30,259 nt of DNA from DAOTTW01 sp034437615 (GTDB taxonomy: Bacteria; Chloroflexota; Anaerolineae; Aggregatilineales; Phototrophicaceae). The notes under the pieces are model-generated. The model worked only from the letters and a program-made list of their open reading frames with translations. It did not search any database and was not told where the DNA came from. The stretch covers positions 1 through 30,259 of the forward strand of contig DAOTTW010000226.1 in assembly GCA_034437615.1 (NCBI GenBank), given 5' to 3'. Made by a program: the position numbers and the translations under genes. Below are positions 22,784 to 30,010 of the stretch, piece after piece. Within the stretch, counting starts at the first letter, position 1, and the number at the start of each line of letters is the position of its first letter.

Positions 22784-23837
22784 TAAGGGCGAAGCGCGTC
22801 TCGATGTTCAGGTTCAGCGCATCTGCGACGGCTTGCCAGGGCACCAGCTTGAAGTTCGCATTGTCCGTCGGGTCTTCGTTCAGCGCGTCCGATGTGACGA
22901 ACAGACCGCGCCCAAAGGGGCCAGCAAGCGCCTGATTGGTGACGGCGATGCCCGCAGGCATATTGACTGCATCCGTGCCGCCCGCGCCGACGACACCAAA
23001 TTCACCGAGAAACGTGTGATTGGTGCCGCGCTCATACACCAGGAAGCTGTCGTTGCTCACGTTGGATGCAATCAAATAGCCTTCGCTGGGTCCGGCGTAG
23101 TAAATCGTCATGCCTGCGACCTGCTCCGAGATGCCGCCACCGACAATATCCACCACGTTGCGCTCTGTGCCGCTGTTGGGCGCAGCCCCGTACTTCCAGA
23201 TGGCCACCGACGACTCGGCAACATACAGATCACCGAGCAGGTCATCCGCTACGCAAGCTTTCAGCGCAGAGCCGACCCTGAGTTCACGCACCAGCCGCGC
23301 TTGCACATCCCCTGATGAAAGGTCCAGCAGATATTGCTCCAGGTTGCCATTTGTGCCCAGGACAACCGCATAGGTCTCGTTGCTGCTCTGGCGGTCTTGA
23401 TACAAGCACAGGCCGCCGGAGGGCACCCCTGTCGTGATGCTGGCCAGGGGCGTCAGGTCGCCCGCCGCATCCAGCGTCAGCAAGCCGACCTCGCTGCTGG
23501 CTTCGATGCCGACCAGCACCAGCGTAGCAGCCTGACCGCCGATGTTGACGTTGGTGCGCAGGTCGATGTCGCTCACTGCGCCGAAATCCGTGACACTCTG
23601 TTGTCGTTCGCCCTGCAAATCATAGACGACGATGCCCCCCTCGCCCTCTGCGGCCAGCACACGGCTGGCGCTGGCGTCATCCGGGTTCACCCAGACCGTC
23701 GGCGCGTGGGCGGCATCACGGCTGCTCGCTTGCGTTTCGGCTTCCGCGAGGATTTCCGGGTAATTTTGCGCCAGCGTCAGCAGGGCACTCAGGGCTGTGA
23801 TGGCCAACGCCAGCACGATGCGTGTGATACGCCTCAT
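22773..23837 (-). CDS. Secreted phytase-type beta-propeller, probably degenerate
   Basis: The 354-residue protein has a signal peptide (hydrophobic residues 7-22, cleavage near L-A-Q). The rest aligns by eye with Bacillus beta-propeller phytases along its whole length: V-W-V-N-P-D-D, V-V-Y-D-L-Q-G (about 70-76), C-L-Y-Q (144-147), N-L-E-Q-Y (165-169), V-A-D-D-L-L-G-D-L-Y-V-A-E (197-208), A-I-W-K-Y (212-216), G-M-T-I-Y-Y-A (242-248), and F-K-L-V-P-W (329-334). The fold is therefore well supported. However, residues equivalent to the Bacillus phosphate- and calcium-binding set are replaced (see findings), so true phytase activity is doubtful. GGAG lies about 9 bases before the ATG. The gene is coupled to a glycosyltransferase by an 11-base overlap, suggesting an envelope role. 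Confidence 0.85.
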   Translation of the reverse strand: MRRITRIVLALAITALSALLTLAQNYPEILAEAETQASSRDAAHAPTVWVNPDDASASRVLAAEGEGGIVVYDLQGERQQSVTDFGAVSDIDLRTNVNIGGQAATLVLVGIEASSEVGLLTLDAAGDLTPLASITTGVPSGGLCLYQDRQSSNETYAVVLGTNGNLEQYLLDLSSGDVQARLVRELRVGSALKACVADDLLGDLYVAESSVAIWKYGAAPNSGTERNVVDIVGGGISEQVAGMTIYYAGPSEGYLIASNVSNDSFLVYERGTNHTFLGEFGVVGAGGTDAVNMPAGIAVTNQALAGPFGRGLFVTSDALNEDPTDNANFKLVPWQAVADALNLNIETRFALNDQ

Positions 23838-23883
23838 GTCAATTCACTCCATAGCATTCTCGTGACTTTCGATCATGAGACCA

Positions 23884-23889
23884 TTATAG
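23884..23889 (-). promoter_or_regulatory. -10 element of the propeller-glycosyltransferase unit
   Basis: The minus strand reads GCGC-TATAAT-GGTC here, identical over 14 bases to the promoter of the gene at 25648. No clear -35 is visible. The start codon is about 46 bases downstream. Confidence 0.45.
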
Positions 23890-23967
23890 CGCCTGTGCGT
23901 GTGCATCACCCCCTCTAAAGTTGGGGGTATTGTCGCCTTACAAAGACAAGCCTGTACAAAGACGGAC

Positions 23968-25266
23968 CTAATAGAAGCGCCCGTTGCTGCCGGAGACATT
24001 GCTCGTACCCGGTAGCGAATTCAGGAATTCTTCGTTGGTCTCGTACATGCGGAAGGCGTTCATCAGTTGCTCCGTCGCGCCGATTTCGGCGGTCTGGTCG
24101 TTCTCGGCCAGATGCGACCACATGCGGCGCATGGTGTAGACGCGCTGCAACACATCTGGGCCGAGCAACAATTCCTCGCGGCGTGTAGAGGACTGGCCCA
24201 TATCGAAGGCCGGGAAGATGCGGCGTTCCTGTAAGCGGCGGCTCAGGTGTAGCTCCATGTTGCCCGTGCCTTTGAACTCCTCGTAAATCACATCATCCAT
24301 CTTGCTGCCTGTGTTGACCAGGCAGGTGGCCACCAGTGTCAGGCTGCCGCCCTCCTCCACGTTACGCGCCGCACCGAACAGGCGCTTCGGTGGATGAATG
24401 GCCGATGGATCGAGACCGCCGGAGAGGGTGCGCCCGCTGGTCGGCACGACGAGGTTATAGGCGCGTGCCAGCCGCGTGATGCTATCCAGCAGGATGACCA
24501 CATCGCGCTTCACCTCAACCAGACGCCGTGCACGCTCTAGTGCCATCTCTGCCACTTTGACGTGATGCTGTACCGGGTCGTCGAATGTCGAGGCGATCAC
24601 CTCCGCATCCACCGAGCGATCCATATCCGTCACTTCTTCCGGGCGCTCACCAATCAAGGCGATCATCAGGTGCACGTTGGGATAATTGAAGCTAATCGCG
24701 TTAGCGATGTCCTTCAGGACGGTGGTCTTGCCCGCTTTGGGTGGCGAGACGATCAGGCCACGCTGCCCGAAGCCAATCGGCGCGATCAGGTTCAGCATCC
24801 GGGTGGATAATACGTGTGGGCGCGTTTCGAGATCGAAGCGGCGTTCAGGGAAGATGGGCGTGAGGCTTTCAAAGTGCTCTCGGAATTTGACCTGCTCCGG
24901 GTTCAGCCCGTTAATGGCATTCACGCGCAGCAGCCCGAAATACTTCTCGGAATCCTTCGGCGGCCTGACCTGACCTATCACCATATCGCCTGTGCGCATG
25001 TTGAAGCGCTTGATCTGCGATTGGCTGACGTAGATGTCATCCGACCCCGGCAGATAGTTATCTGCCCGCAAAAAGCCGATGCCATCGTCCACGATTTCGA
25101 GTACACCGCCGCGCAACTGATGCCCTTGCCGTTCGGCCTCTGTACGTAATAAACCGACGATGAGGTCTTCTTTCTTCAATCGGCTAAAGCGTGGCACGTT
25201 GGCATCACGCGCCAGCGTGCGTAATTCGCCGAGTGTCTTGCTTTCAAGTTCTGCAATATCAACCAT
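23968..25266 (-). CDS. rho: Transcription termination factor Rho
   Basis: Rho is a hexameric RNA-dependent ATPase that ends transcription. The protein is 432 residues and complete: N-terminal helical domain (L-G-E-L-R-T-L-A-R, about 12-20), RNA-binding cold-shock domain (about 52-125, G-G-V-L-E-I-V-D-D-G-I-G-F-L-R), Walker A (S-P-P-K-A-G-K-T-T, about 174-182), Walker B (V-V-I-L-L-D-S-I, about 257-264) and the Q/R-loop regions typical of the family. The N-terminus is short, without the long disordered insertion found in some Actinobacteria. GGAG lies 6 bases before the ATG. The leader of about 240 bases upstream leaves room for autoregulation, which is known for rho in model bacteria. Confidence 0.97.
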   Translation of the reverse strand: MVDIAELESKTLGELRTLARDANVPRFSRLKKEDLIVGLLRTEAERQGHQLRGGVLEIVDDGIGFLRADNYLPGSDDIYVSQSQIKRFNMRTGDMVIGQVRPPKDSEKYFGLLRVNAINGLNPEQVKFREHFESLTPIFPERRFDLETRPHVLSTRMLNLIAPIGFGQRGLIVSPPKAGKTTVLKDIANAISFNYPNVHLMIALIGERPEEVTDMDRSVDAEVIASTFDDPVQHHVKVAEMALERARRLVEVKRDVVILLDSITRLARAYNLVVPTSGRTLSGGLDPSAIHPPKRLFGAARNVEEGGSLTLVATCLVNTGSKMDDVIYEEFKGTGNMELHLSRRLQERRIFPAFDMGQSSTRREELLLGPDVLQRVYTMRRMWSHLAENDQTAEIGATEQLMNAFRMYETNEEFLNSLPGTSNVSGSNGRFY

Positions 25267-25510
25267 GAGTTACTCCGGCGGCGGGGGGCAGTCACGCATC
25301 AAGCACCATTGTTGGCCATCTCGCCTATACGGGTCTGATGCGCTGCAAAAGCCGCTTAGCTCCTTGCCTGTTTCGTTTATATGTAGCGTGATGTCGAGGT
25401 CATTTGCCCCGATCAATTTTGGACTTTGGGTAAAGAAGATGCGCTGTTTTCGCCCGGAAATGGGGGATGAGTGCGGAGGGAAGGGTTAAACGACTCCACA
25501 GCTTTACGCA
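25267..25510 (-). other. Untranslated leader of rho
   Basis: This is a non-coding stretch between the rho start and its predicted -10. I saw no tRNA, no known riboswitch and no convincing small gene. The RNA would be pyrimidine-rich in parts. With 25511-25647 it makes up the 381-bp divergent gap, whose other half holds the two promoters. Confidence 0.5.
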
Positions 25511-25539
25511 AATATAGCATAGTTCCGGGCAACGGTCAA
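25511..25539 (-). promoter_or_regulatory. Promoter of rho
   Basis: On the minus strand, TTGACC (25534-25539), a 17-base spacer and TATATT (25511-25516) each match five of six consensus positions. This is the best promoter match in the window. Confidence 0.65.
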
Positions 25540-25570
25540 ACTGCGAATTTAATTAATCAAACGGATGCCC

Positions 25571-25599
25571 CTCACACCACGCAGCACGTGCGCTATAAT
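25571..25599 (+). promoter_or_regulatory. Promoter of the membrane/coiled-coil gene and sulfatase-fold gene
   Basis: CTCACA (25571-25576), 17 bases and a perfect TATAAT (25594-25599), 48 bases before the start at 25648. The promoter is back-to-back with that of rho. Confidence 0.6.
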
Positions 25600-25647
25600 G
25601 GTCATGTTGCCACGACTGACTGAAGGATAGCAAAAGGACGAGAGACG

Positions 25648-26214
25648 ATGCAGAATTTGATCCGGCGACTGCTCAACTTTGACCCGCGTAAGCTCACACC
25701 CGCACAGATCGCCCTGATTGTGATTGGTGTCATCGTCGCGCTAGCGGTGCTGAACTTCCTGCTGAGCTTGGCGAACGCCCTACTGCCCGTAATTTTGGTC
25801 GGTGCACTCGGTTACTTTGGTTATCGCTGGCTAAGCAGCCGCAGCGAGGAACTGCCCGCACAGAAACGGCAAAGCCGCAGTGAGCAGGTCGTGGCTGAGG
25901 CCGAAAACAACCGCAAAAACGCCCGCCGCCAGGCCGAAGCCCCTGCACAGGTGCAAGTTGTGGCCCCGCAAGCCGCAGCAGACAGCGCACCAGCCAATGC
26001 AACGCTTGAGCCAGACCAGGACCAAGACGAACAACGCAATTTGCAGGTTGAGCAGGTCGTGAACCCGGATACAGGCTTCAAGGAACCGAATATCGAGCGC
26101 TTGATCGCAGAAGAGGAGCGCAAACTGAAAGAGATTGACGAGAACAACGAGGACGTGCTATCGCAGATCGAAGCACGCCGCAAACGCCTGCTCGGTCAAT
26201 CCGACGACGAATGA
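25648..26214 (+). CDS. Unknown membrane protein with two helices and charged coiled-coil tail
   Basis: I do not recognise a family. The 188-residue protein has a short basic N-terminus, two closely spaced hydrophobic segments (about residues 21-43 and 44-62) and a long polar C-terminal region. That region contains an Arg/Gln/Ala stretch (about 68-100), an Ala/Pro/Gln/Asp low-complexity part (about 100-130) and an acidic-basic coiled coil (about 148-183, L-I-A-E-E-E-R-K-L-K-E-I). The helices probably form a hairpin with both ends in the cytoplasm. A clear promoter and AAAGGA precede the ATG. Its stop lies about 20 bp before the sulfatase-fold gene, so the two are probably co-transcribed. Coding status is secure from the promoter, ribosome-binding site and composition. 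Confidence 0.8.
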   Translation: MQNLIRRLLNFDPRKLTPAQIALIVIGVIVALAVLNFLLSLANALLPVILVGALGYFGYRWLSSRSEELPAQKRQSRSEQVVAEAENNRKNARRQAEAPAQVQVVAPQAAADSAPANATLEPDQDQDEQRNLQVEQVVNPDTGFKEPNIERLIAEEERKLKEIDENNEDVLSQIEARRKRLLGQSDDE

Positions 26215-26235
26215 TACACATTGCCACGAAAAGCC

Positions 26236-27756
26236 ATGCCAATGCCTGAACAACCCAATATCCTGTTCATCGTGCTGGATACGCTCCGGCGGGACCGCCT
26301 GACGAGCTATGGCCACACACAGGATACATCGCCCTATTTTGACGCCTTCGCACAGGATGCCACGCGCTTTGAACGCGCTGTCGCCCCGGCACAGTGGACC
26401 ATCCCCGCGCACGGCTCTATGTTTACCGGCTTTTACCCCAGCACGCACCAACTGACGCAGGCTTACGAATCGCTCTCGGATAGTTACCCGACGCTGGCCG
26501 AAAAGCTACAGATCGCCGGCTATCAGACCACTGCCTTTTGCAATAATCCACTGCTGGGCGTGCTGGATAACGGCCTGCAACGTGGCTTTGACACCTTCTA
26601 CAATTACGCCGGGGCCGCCCCAAACCGCCCGGTGGACACGACACGCGGGCCGTTGCGTCGTGCGCTGCACACGCGCTTTCGTCAATTTGCGCGTCGTATG
26701 ACGAACCAGTTTTCGCGCTCAGATCGGCTCTTTCGTTGGGCGCTGAATCCGCTGTTGGTGCCGCTATGGACGCGGGCCGTGAATTTCAAGGGCAACACGG
26801 CGCTATCAGTGGATGATGCGCTGGCTTACTGGCGTGCCCATGACCACACAAAGCAGCCCTTGTTTATGTTCGTCAACCTGATGGGCGCACATCTGCCTTA
26901 CCGCCCGCCACAGGATTACCTGCGCCACGTCGCGCCGGACATCGCGAACGACAAGCACGCCTATAAATTCATGGCGCAGTTCAACGCCGACTCGCGTGCA
27001 TGGCTTAGCCCCTCAGACGAACCGCTAGCGGATTGGCAGCAACGCGCCCTGGATGGCTTCTATGATGCAGAAATCGCACATCAGGATGTACAGCTTGGCC
27101 GCTTATTGAACGGCTTGCAAGCATCTGGCGCGTTGGATAACACGCTGGTCGTCATCACAGCCGATCATGGTGAAGGGCATGGCGACCATAATTTCATCGG
27201 GCATGGCTTCGTCGTGTATCAGGAATTGGTGCATGTGCCGCTGCTCATCCGCCACCCGGACCGCTACCCGGCAGGCCATACGGTAGGCCGCAACGTCTCC
27301 ACTCGTCGCCTGTTCCATACCATCTTAGAAGCGGCAGGTGTGACCACCGTTGACCACAGCCTGAGCCTGCATCATGCCCTGAACGGCGAGCCGGACAGCG
27401 AAACGCTGGCCTTTGCCGAAGCCTTCCCGCCGGACAACTTGCTGAACGTGCTGCAAAATAGCAAGCCCGAACTCGTGCAAGAGCGCCATCTGCGGCAGGT
27501 GCGGCGCGGTGTGTATGCGGGCGATCATAAGCTGGCGCTGGTGGGTGATGTGACGCAGCAGCTTTTCAATGTGGCAAACGACCCGACAGAAGTGCGGGAT
27601 GTGGCGACACAACACCCGGACATCGTGCAGCATTTGGGACAGGCCATTGATGCCTTCATCGCGGATGCTCAAGCGCAGCGGCGCGGGCCGAACGGCAAGC
27701 TGGCTATGTCCGAGCAGATGGCCGAGCAAATGCGTGCCCTGGGTTACCTGGAATAA
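26236..27756 (+). CDS. Sulfatase-superfamily hydrolase lacking the formylglycine Cys/Ser
   Basis: The protein belongs to the alkaline-phosphatase/sulfatase superfamily. Starting at the ATG at 26236 gives 506 residues and an N-terminus M-P-M-P-E-Q-P-N-I-L-F-I-V-L-D-T-L-R-R-D-R with metal ligand D15; a TTG at 26221 is the alternative. The nucleophile region is W-T-I-P-A-H-G-S-M-F-T-G, with Thr55 where true sulfatases have Cys or Ser within C/S-x-P-x-R, and His59 in place of Arg. The second metal site is A-D-H-G-E (D310, H311). This W-T-x-P-(S/A)-H subgroup is common and may act as a phosphodiesterase, phosphonate hydrolase or phosphotransferase; the label sulfatase is by fold only. There is no signal peptide, so it is cytoplasmic. 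It follows the unknown membrane-coiled-coil gene. Confidence 0.9.
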   Translation: MPMPEQPNILFIVLDTLRRDRLTSYGHTQDTSPYFDAFAQDATRFERAVAPAQWTIPAHGSMFTGFYPSTHQLTQAYESLSDSYPTLAEKLQIAGYQTTAFCNNPLLGVLDNGLQRGFDTFYNYAGAAPNRPVDTTRGPLRRALHTRFRQFARRMTNQFSRSDRLFRWALNPLLVPLWTRAVNFKGNTALSVDDALAYWRAHDHTKQPLFMFVNLMGAHLPYRPPQDYLRHVAPDIANDKHAYKFMAQFNADSRAWLSPSDEPLADWQQRALDGFYDAEIAHQDVQLGRLLNGLQASGALDNTLVVITADHGEGHGDHNFIGHGFVVYQELVHVPLLIRHPDRYPAGHTVGRNVSTRRLFHTILEAAGVTTVDHSLSLHHALNGEPDSETLAFAEAFPPDNLLNVLQNSKPELVQERHLRQVRRGVYAGDHKLALVGDVTQQLFNVANDPTEVRDVATQHPDIVQHLGQAIDAFIADAQAQRRGPNGKLAMSEQMAEQMRALGYLE

Positions 27757-27789
27757 GGCCACCCCGACAGAATAACCGACCAAGTTTGC

Positions 27790-27809
27790 GGACGCGCAGA
27801 AGCGCGTCC
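27790..27809. repeat. Single-hairpin intergenic repeat after the sulfatase-fold gene
   Basis: GGACGCGC-AGAA-GCGCGTCC, nearly the same stem as hairpin 3 of copy B (3730-3749) with a different loop. The flanks GTTTGC/CTGCGAAC extend the pairing. It could help terminate the upstream transcript but lacks a U-run. Confidence 0.6.
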
Positions 27810-27890
27810 CTGCGAACAATGCCAGCTACCCCGCCTATGTAAGATCACGATAAGAAACAGCCCCGTTTCGGCATTTGCCCCCCGGCAGGA

Positions 27891-27899
27891 TGCTAAAAT
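27891..27899 (+). promoter_or_regulatory. Extended -10 promoter of the methyltransferase/reductase gene
   Basis: TGC plus TAAAAT gives an extended -10 with five of six hexamer matches, about 105 bases before the start at 28004. The leader shows no SAM, cobalamin or other riboswitch that I recognise. Confidence 0.4.
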
Positions 27900-28003
27900 A
27901 TGCGCTGAGTAGGCTTCTGGCCGACCCGATAGCGAGATTATCCTCTTCAGCGAATGCGCCGACGGATAAACACGACCGTATACAAGAGACAAGGCACAAC
28001 GTT

Positions 28004-29899
28004 ATGCCAAAGCTAGCTTTTCGTGAACGCTTGCAACAGGATAAACCGCTGCTGGCCGACGGTGCGATGGGCACCCAGTTACTAGAAAAGGGTGGTTTAT
28101 CGCTGACGACCTGCTTCGACCATCTGAACCTGACACACCCGGAACTCGTGCGCAGCGTGCATGAGGCTTACATCCAGGCCGGTTCAGATTTAATCGAGAC
28201 CAATACGTTTGGTTCTAATCGCTTTAAATTGGCAGAACATGGGCTGGGCGAGCAGGTGCAGGCGATTAATCAAGCAGCCGTGCGTTTAGCGCGGCAGTCA
28301 GCGCAGGCCGCCCCGCGTGCTGTGTACATCGCTGGCTCTATCGGGCCGTTGGGGGTCGCCGTTCGGCCCTATGGCAAGGTGACGAAAGAGGCCGCCCGTA
28401 ACGCCTTCATAGAGCAGATGCGGGCAATGGTCAGCGTGGGGGTGGATGTGTTCTTGCTAGAGACGTTCCCGAACCACAACGACTTGCTGCTGGCGATTGA
28501 TGCGGCGAAGGCCGTTGCGCCCGATATGCCCATCATCGCACAGGCGACCTTCTCCACCGACAGCCTGACGTACACGGGCGACGGTCCGGCGCGTGTAGCG
28601 CACGACCTGCACCGCGCTGGTGTGGATGTGCTGGGGGCCAACTGTGGTGGCGGTCCGTCGCACCTCTCGACTGTGCTAGAGAGCATGACGCGGGCCACAC
28701 CGACAGGCGTGTTTTCTGCCATGCCGAACGCGGGCTTCCCAGAAGTGGTCGGCGGGCGGGCGCTGTATTCAGCCAGCGCCAGCTACTTTGAGGATTACAC
28801 CCGCACGCTGACGGGGCAAGGCGCACGCATCATCGGTGGCTGCTGTGGCACCACACCAGCACACATCGCGGCCATGCGAAAGGCGCTGGATACACCACAA
28901 AACCCCATGCCACAGGTCGAAGTGCTTAGCGCGGAAGAGGACGAAGCCGACGACCCCACACCACAGACCGCGACCTATCTCTCGCAACGTTTAGCAGAGG
29001 GCCGCTTTACGATCACGGTTGAGATGACGCCACCCCGCAGCTACAGCGCCGATAAACTGCTGCATCATGCGCGTTTATTGAGCGACGCCGGGGCTGACCT
29101 GATTGATGTGGCCGATACACCCGCCGCCAAAATGAAAATGAGCGCCTGGGCCGTCAGCCATCTATTGCAGGATCGGGTCGGCATGGAGACCGTGCTGCAC
29201 TTCCCGACGCGGGGCCGTAACATCTTGCGCGTTCAAGGCGATTTGCTGGCTGCGCACGCGCTAGGGCTGCGTAACCTGTTCGTGACAATGGGCGACCCCA
29301 CCCGCATCGGGGACTATCCAGAGGCGACAGATAGCTACGACATCGTGCCCTCTAAGCTGATTGCACTCGTCAAAGGGGAGATGAACGCGGGCCGCGATAT
29401 GGCAGGCAACAGCATCGGCAAGCCGACCAGCTTCACGGTGGGCTGTGCGCTGAATATGGCTGCTGATGACCTGGACCGCGAACTGAAGGTGCTGGATAAA
29501 AAGCTGGCAGCCGGTGCGGATTTTGCGCTGGGTCAGGCTGTCTTTGATCCACCGCGTATTGATGCCTTTTTGCAGCGCTACGAAGAAACGCACGCTACGC
29601 CGTTCGATCTGCCCGTCATTATGGGCGTGATCCCGTTGCGTAGCCTGGGTCAAGCACGCTTTTTGCATAACGAAGTGCCTGGTATCAGCATCCCGGACGC
29701 GATTTTTAAGCGCCTGGAAGAGGCCGATGAGCGCGGCGACGACGCGGCGGTTGAACGTGAGGGCTTACGCATCGCGCAGGAACTCATGCAGCAGATGCGC
29801 GACCGTGTGCAGGGTGCGTATATCATCCCATCCGTAGGGCGCTACGACCTGGCCGCCGAACTGGTGAACGCGATTGCGATGGCCCCTGTCGGAATATAA
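28004..29899 (+). CDS. Bifunctional homocysteine S-methyltransferase / methylenetetrahydrofolate reductase
   Basis: The start at 28004 uses AAGG about 9 bases upstream and gives a 631-residue protein beginning directly with the family sequence; an in-frame ATG at 27875 lies upstream of the promoter and is rejected. The N-terminal half (about 8-292) is a zinc-dependent homocysteine methyltransferase with L-L-A-D-G-A-M-G-T-Q-L and the three ligands Cys214 (A-N-C-G-G-G-P), Cys280 and Cys281 (G-G-C-C-G-T-T-P). The C-terminal half (about 335-625) is MetF-type, FAD-dependent methylenetetrahydrofolate reductase with catalytic Glu340 (V-E-M-T-P-P-R-S) and T-M-G-D-P-T. The arrangement matches Bacillus YitJ. 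The protein would make methyl-tetrahydrofolate and support methionine formation; the methyl donor for the first domain is uncertain in this family, because no cobalamin domain is fused. Neighbours are unrelated to methionine. Confidence 0.95.
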   Translation: MPKLAFRERLQQDKPLLADGAMGTQLLEKGGLSLTTCFDHLNLTHPELVRSVHEAYIQAGSDLIETNTFGSNRFKLAEHGLGEQVQAINQAAVRLARQSAQAAPRAVYIAGSIGPLGVAVRPYGKVTKEAARNAFIEQMRAMVSVGVDVFLLETFPNHNDLLLAIDAAKAVAPDMPIIAQATFSTDSLTYTGDGPARVAHDLHRAGVDVLGANCGGGPSHLSTVLESMTRATPTGVFSAMPNAGFPEVVGGRALYSASASYFEDYTRTLTGQGARIIGGCCGTTPAHIAAMRKALDTPQNPMPQVEVLSAEEDEADDPTPQTATYLSQRLAEGRFTITVEMTPPRSYSADKLLHHARLLSDAGADLIDVADTPAAKMKMSAWAVSHLLQDRVGMETVLHFPTRGRNILRVQGDLLAAHALGLRNLFVTMGDPTRIGDYPEATDSYDIVPSKLIALVKGEMNAGRDMAGNSIGKPTSFTVGCALNMAADDLDRELKVLDKKLAAGADFALGQAVFDPPRIDAFLQRYEETHATPFDLPVIMGVIPLRSLGQARFLHNEVPGISIPDAIFKRLEEADERGDDAAVEREGLRIAQELMQQMRDRVQGAYIIPSVGRYDLAAELVNAIAMAPVGI

Positions 29900-29929
29900 T
29901 GGATAAATGAAAACGAACCTATATCATTG

Positions 29930-29980
29930 GTAGGGGCTTAGCCTGCTAAGCCCTGGGTTTGGCAAGCCAAACCCCTACAC
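29930..29980. repeat. 51-bp double-hairpin repeat, inverted relative to 5419-5469
   Basis: GGGGCTTAGC-N4-GCTAAGCC is followed by GGGTTTGGC-AA-GCCAAACCC and then CTAC. It is the same element as at 5419-5469 in opposite orientation, and is the better preserved copy (both stems nearly perfect). It lies 31 bp after the methyltransferase/reductase gene. Confidence 0.85.
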
Positions 29981-30010
29981 GATATCATCCGAATCCGTTT
30001 TGATTTCTCC

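Noticed and set aside
27900..28003. SAM or cobalamin riboswitch before the methionine gene
   Set aside because: The leader is only about 100 bases and shows none of the conserved cores I know for these classes.
27875..28003. Longer start for the methyltransferase/reductase (43 extra residues)
   Set aside because: The upstream ATG precedes the extended -10, the added residues do not resemble the family, and AAGG precedes the ATG at 28004.
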